This document shows, piece after piece, positions 61,240 through 64,000 of a DNA stretch of 64,000 nt. This DNA comes from Cepaea nemoralis (lineage: Eukaryota > Mollusca > Gastropoda > Stylommatophora > Helicidae). A program made the translations under genes and the position numbers. Under the pieces are notes generated by a model, which did no database searches, was not told the DNA's origin, and was given only the letters and a program-made list of their open reading frames with translations. The stretch's first letter is position 1; every line of letters starts with the position of its first letter. Location: contig JACEFZ010011063.1 in the NCBI GenBank assembly GCA_014155875.1, forward strand, positions 248,001-312,000, written 5' to 3'.

Positions 61240-62045
61240 ACTGTTTAGTTTAGTAGTAATACTAATACTAATATTGACATTAGTCAGAATATTACAACAA
61301 AACCACAAATTTGTTAGCAGTATTAATTAATAGTTTAGAGAGAACAATAATGGAGGAGTATATGCCCGGGAGGAGAGAAAGAGGGAGCAAAAGAGAAGAT
61401 TGGTGCAGGATGTATATTTGTAGCAAGTGATCTCCACTCCAAATGGGTGTATTTGACGAGGTACATCTTGCTTATGACCGATAAGTTTTCCGGATGGTTA
61501 TTATGGGAACTAAGTTCTGCAAAGGACATGCTACTGAATTAATTACTTAATTAATTGATAAAGTTGAAATATTGTCTTCCAGCGGCTTCTTATTAAATTA
61601 TCTACATCATTTTATGCGTCATCATCATGAGACTAGACAACGCACTGGTGTTTAATTCCTTCCAGCATGTCACAAGACTGTCCCTTATTCTCAGTAATTC
61701 TGTTCAGCTCTGCATACATCACATGTGTCAATATCCTAACAAAGAACTGAAATGTGTACAAGATTAATGAATTGTGAAAAAATCAGTATATATTTGTTCT
61801 TTGTCCTTCACTTGAACATTTTGGTATATGACTGTTCTTTTTCTTTGACTATATATTTGCTAAGAGATTGTTCTGTCTTTCAGTTCACATATTGTTCTAT
61901 CTCAAGTTTGTTGTTTTTTAAAATGATGTTTCCAATGGTTATTAAAGAAACTAGACAGCAATTACAACTAATGCAAAATGGGAGGAGAAAGCAAACATCA
62001 CTGTTGTTTGAACCCAATCATAAATCCTTGAATGGTGTCACTAAT
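61240..62045. other. Intron 1 remainder, nothing recognised
   Basis: AT-rich unique-looking sequence without ORF or repeat support. Confidence 0.5.
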
Positions 62046-62048
62046 GCT

Positions 62049-62205
62049 TGAATCCTCTCACACATTCTTGAATTCTGTCACACATCCTTGAATTATGTCA
62101 CACATTCTTGAATCCTCTAACACATTTTTGAATTATGTTACACATTCTTGAATTCTGTCACACATTCTTGAATTCTGTCCCACATTTTTGAATTCTGAAA
62201 TACTA
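62049..62205. repeat. 20-bp minisatellite, about 8 copies
   Basis: The unit is TTGAATTCTGTCACACATTC with variants. It ends about 75 bp before the exon 2 acceptor. Confidence 0.9.
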
Positions 62206-62279
62206 ACCTCTCATCGGATTAGTGAAATACATGAAGCAACTGTTTAAATGATTGCTCTGTTCGATCTGATTGTTTGCAG

Positions 62280-62568
62280 ACAAACTAACCATGTGCTGCA
62301 AGTGGAGACACTTATGTTTGAAAAACACCTCACTCGCATCGAGCACAAGGATGGCATTAAAGACTCCACCCTTCCTTCCACTCAGAATGTCAGCATCAGA
62401 GATGCTGCCTACCGCAAGCGGTCGAAGTCATTAATGTCTGGCTCTGACCGCTCACAAAGGCTGACTGCTGAGCAGAAGTGTGATATAGCTCAAAAAGAGA
62501 TTGAGGCACTTAAAATTGGCATCATTAAACTGGATGAAGAGTCTGAGAAAATACTGGACAATTATAAG
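62280..62568 (+). CDS. CCDC113: CCDC113/CFAP263-like exon 2
   Basis: Acceptor TCTGATTGTTTGCAG, 289 nt, donor GTGGGTG. The first base completes the Leu codon begun in exon 1. It reads QTNHVLQVETLMFEKHLTRI, a variable Ser/Asp/Thr-rich stretch, RKRSKSLMSGSDRSQRLTAE, then QKCDIAQKEIEALKIGIIKL and DEESEKILDNYK. The N-x-x-L-x-x-E-T-x-M-F-E-K block, the R-x-R-S-K-S basic patch and L-T-A-x-Q-K at the coiled-coil start are in the order and spacing of CCDC113 as I know it. It ends in phase 0. The rest of the coiled coil must lie right of the window. Confidence 0.92.
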
Positions 62569-62739
62569 GTGGGTGGGTTAGCTTTTGACAGGATGTAAAA
62601 CTTGTTTGGTGTAGAAAGTTGATGTATTGAAATAATTCATTGCAGCATATGTTATGTTATTTTCTGTCTTAAGCTCTCAAAGAACTGCGTACCTTTTTTC
62701 TTATAAAGTTCTTGGCCCACGCAGACTTCTTTCATCACC

Positions 62740-63537
62740 ATGCATGTCTCCATTGACTTGATGAGGAAAGACACACCACCACCCTGCATGTTTCCCTTGA
62801 CTTGATGAGGGAAGACAAACCACCACCCTGCATGTTTCCCTTGACTTGATGAGGAAAGACAAACCACCACCCTGCATGTCTCCCTTGACTTGATGAGGGA
62901 AGACAAACCACCACCCTGCATGTTTCCCTTGACTTGATGAGGGAAGACACACCACCACCCTGCATGTTTCCCTTGACTTGATGAGGAAAGACACACCACC
63001 ACCCTGCATATTTCCCTTGACTTGATGAGGGAAGACAAACCACCACCCTGCATGTTTCCCTTGACTTGATGAGGGAAGACAAACCACCACCCTTCATGTC
63101 TCCCTTGACTTGATGAGGAAAGACAAACCACCACCCTGCATGTTTCCCTTGACTTGATGAGGAAAGACAAACCACCACCCTGCATGTCTCCCTTGACTTG
63201 ATGAGGGAAGACAAACCACCACCCTGCATGTCTCCCTTGACTTGATGAGGAAAGACAAACCACCACCCTGCATGTCTCCCTTGACTTGATGAGGAAAGAC
63301 AAACCACCACCCTGCATGTCTCCCTTGACTTGATGAGGGAAGACAAACCACCACCCTGCATGTTTCCCTTGACTTGATGAGGGAAGACAAACCACCACCC
63401 TGCATGTTTCCCTTGACTTGATGAGGGAAGACAAACCACCACCCTGCATGTCTCCCTTGACTTGATGAGGAAAGACAAACCACCACCCTGCATGTTTCCC
63501 TTGACTTGATGAGGGAAGACAAACCACCACCCTGCAG
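62740..63537. repeat. 44-bp minisatellite, about 18 copies, in CCDC113-like intron 2
   Basis: The unit contains GACTTGATGAGGGAAGACAA and ACCACCACCCTGCATGT. Because 44 is not a multiple of three and the unit lacks stops in any minus-strand phase, all three minus frames stay open (up to 309 codons). These are not genes. Confidence 0.96.
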
Positions 63538-63730
63538 CTGTCATGGAGGATATAGAGAAACTGTTCGATTGCTGCCTCCACACGGCCATGTATCAGTGTC
63601 TCATCTCAACATTTCTCTCTTGATTTGATTAGGAAAGACATGCCACTAGACTTCAGCCGTCATGAAGCCAACTGTCATGGAGGGCGTGTTCGATTGCTGT
63701 CTCCAGATGGTCATATTTCAATATCCGATG
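63537..63730. repeat. Flanking duplication next to the 44-bp array
   Basis: The pair CTGTCATGGAGG ... TTCGATTGCTGCCTCCA (63,537-63,583) and CTGTCATGGAGG ... TTCGATTGCTGTCTCCA (63,671-63,705) repeats, each preceded by a variant of the array unit (TTGATTTGATTAGGAAAGAC at 63,621). This may be the ancestral, longer repeat from which the array grew. Confidence 0.7.
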
Positions 63731-63954
63731 TTGATTATGTTCAGCAAATTGTGCGTGACTCTGCTCTGGTTGGTTCCCACTGTGAAGGTTATTTGTCTGT
63801 GCAGGGCTAGTAATGTTTGCTCATAGAACTGTGAACAGTTACCTTGAGGTAATGTCACCTTAAAAATACTGTGTACAAGGTCAAGGACTGGCACCCATTC
63901 CATCCTGGTATATTGGGCATGTGGTGCTTGCTAGGCTCATGTTGTCATGACAAA

Positions 63955-64000
63955 ACAGCACTTGATGGCTGATGTGGCACTTGATGGCTGATGTGGCACT
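63955..64000. repeat. Start of a 20-bp tandem repeat cut by the window edge
   Basis: Two copies of CACTTGATGGCTGATGTGG are visible. Confidence 0.7.

Noticed and set aside
62652..63589. Three overlapping minus-strand frames of 142-309 codons
   Set aside because: A stop-free 44-bp unit opens all three frames at once; the frames are the same repeat read in different phases.

Overview
The window is eukaryotic, repeat-rich nuclear DNA. It has GT-AG introns, many APE-type non-LTR retrotransposons (RTE-like, CR1/L2-like and I-like), a mariner, tRNA-derived and LINE-tailed SINEs, about ten unrelated minisatellites and many (GA)n tracts. The mix, especially RTE copies whose ORF ends in a Cys/His finger, suggests a lophotrochozoan, most likely a mollusc. 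That placement is inference only; no species can be named.

Two host genes are supported by exon structure. The first, on the minus strand, runs from 47,727 to 460 and leaves the left edge. It is an RNF212/ZHP3-type RING protein, a meiotic crossover factor and probable SUMO E3 ligase. Eleven exons, plus one tentative 14-nt micro-exon, chain in a single consistent reading frame. They carry a RING (exons 1-2), the acidic/DP segment and basic helix (exons 3-4), a coiled coil (exons 5-6), a Ser-rich linker and a conserved PP-DG C-terminal motif (exon 10). The second, on the plus strand from 57,399 and leaving the right edge, is the start of a CCDC113/CFAP263-type ciliary coiled-coil gene. It has an RFX X-box-like site just upstream of its ATG. 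The two genes are head to head, about 9.7 kb apart.

Nearly everything else is mobile or tandem DNA in the introns and between the genes. 0.6-4.9 kb: four minisatellites. 5.4-9.5 kb: RTE and other LINE fragments with a SINE insertion. 9.9-14.9 kb: an almost complete CR1/L2-like LINE with an SGNH-esterase ORF1. 15.05-18.99 kb: an I-like LINE with RNase H and an 11-bp target-site duplication (TSD). 19.4-23.6 kb: a G-rich higher-order satellite. 24.9-28 kb: a plus-strand LINE with a duplicated endonuclease segment. 29.7-32.3 kb: a LINE interrupted by a mariner and by a short SINE. 33.3-34.6 kb: a 31-bp array carrying a SINE. 34.8-39.3 kb: a full-length RTE with a 10-bp TSD and one otherwise uninterrupted reading frame, broken only by a 329-bp insert. 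42.8-43.4 kb: a 36-bp array. 43.7-44.4 kb: a 639-bp retroposon with a 13-bp TSD. 49.7-51.4 kb: an inverted-repeat DNA transposon (8-bp TSD) containing a foldback and a LINE. 54.4-55.4 kb: another RTE fragment. 57.6-61.2 kb: an I-like LINE (13-bp TSD) in CCDC113 intron 1. 62.7-63.5 kb: a 44-bp array in intron 2.

The host genes encode germline and cilium functions and contribute under 1.2 kb of coding sequence to 64 kb. The repeats show a clear nesting order and several exact insertion scars, so the order of many insertions can be read from sequence alone.
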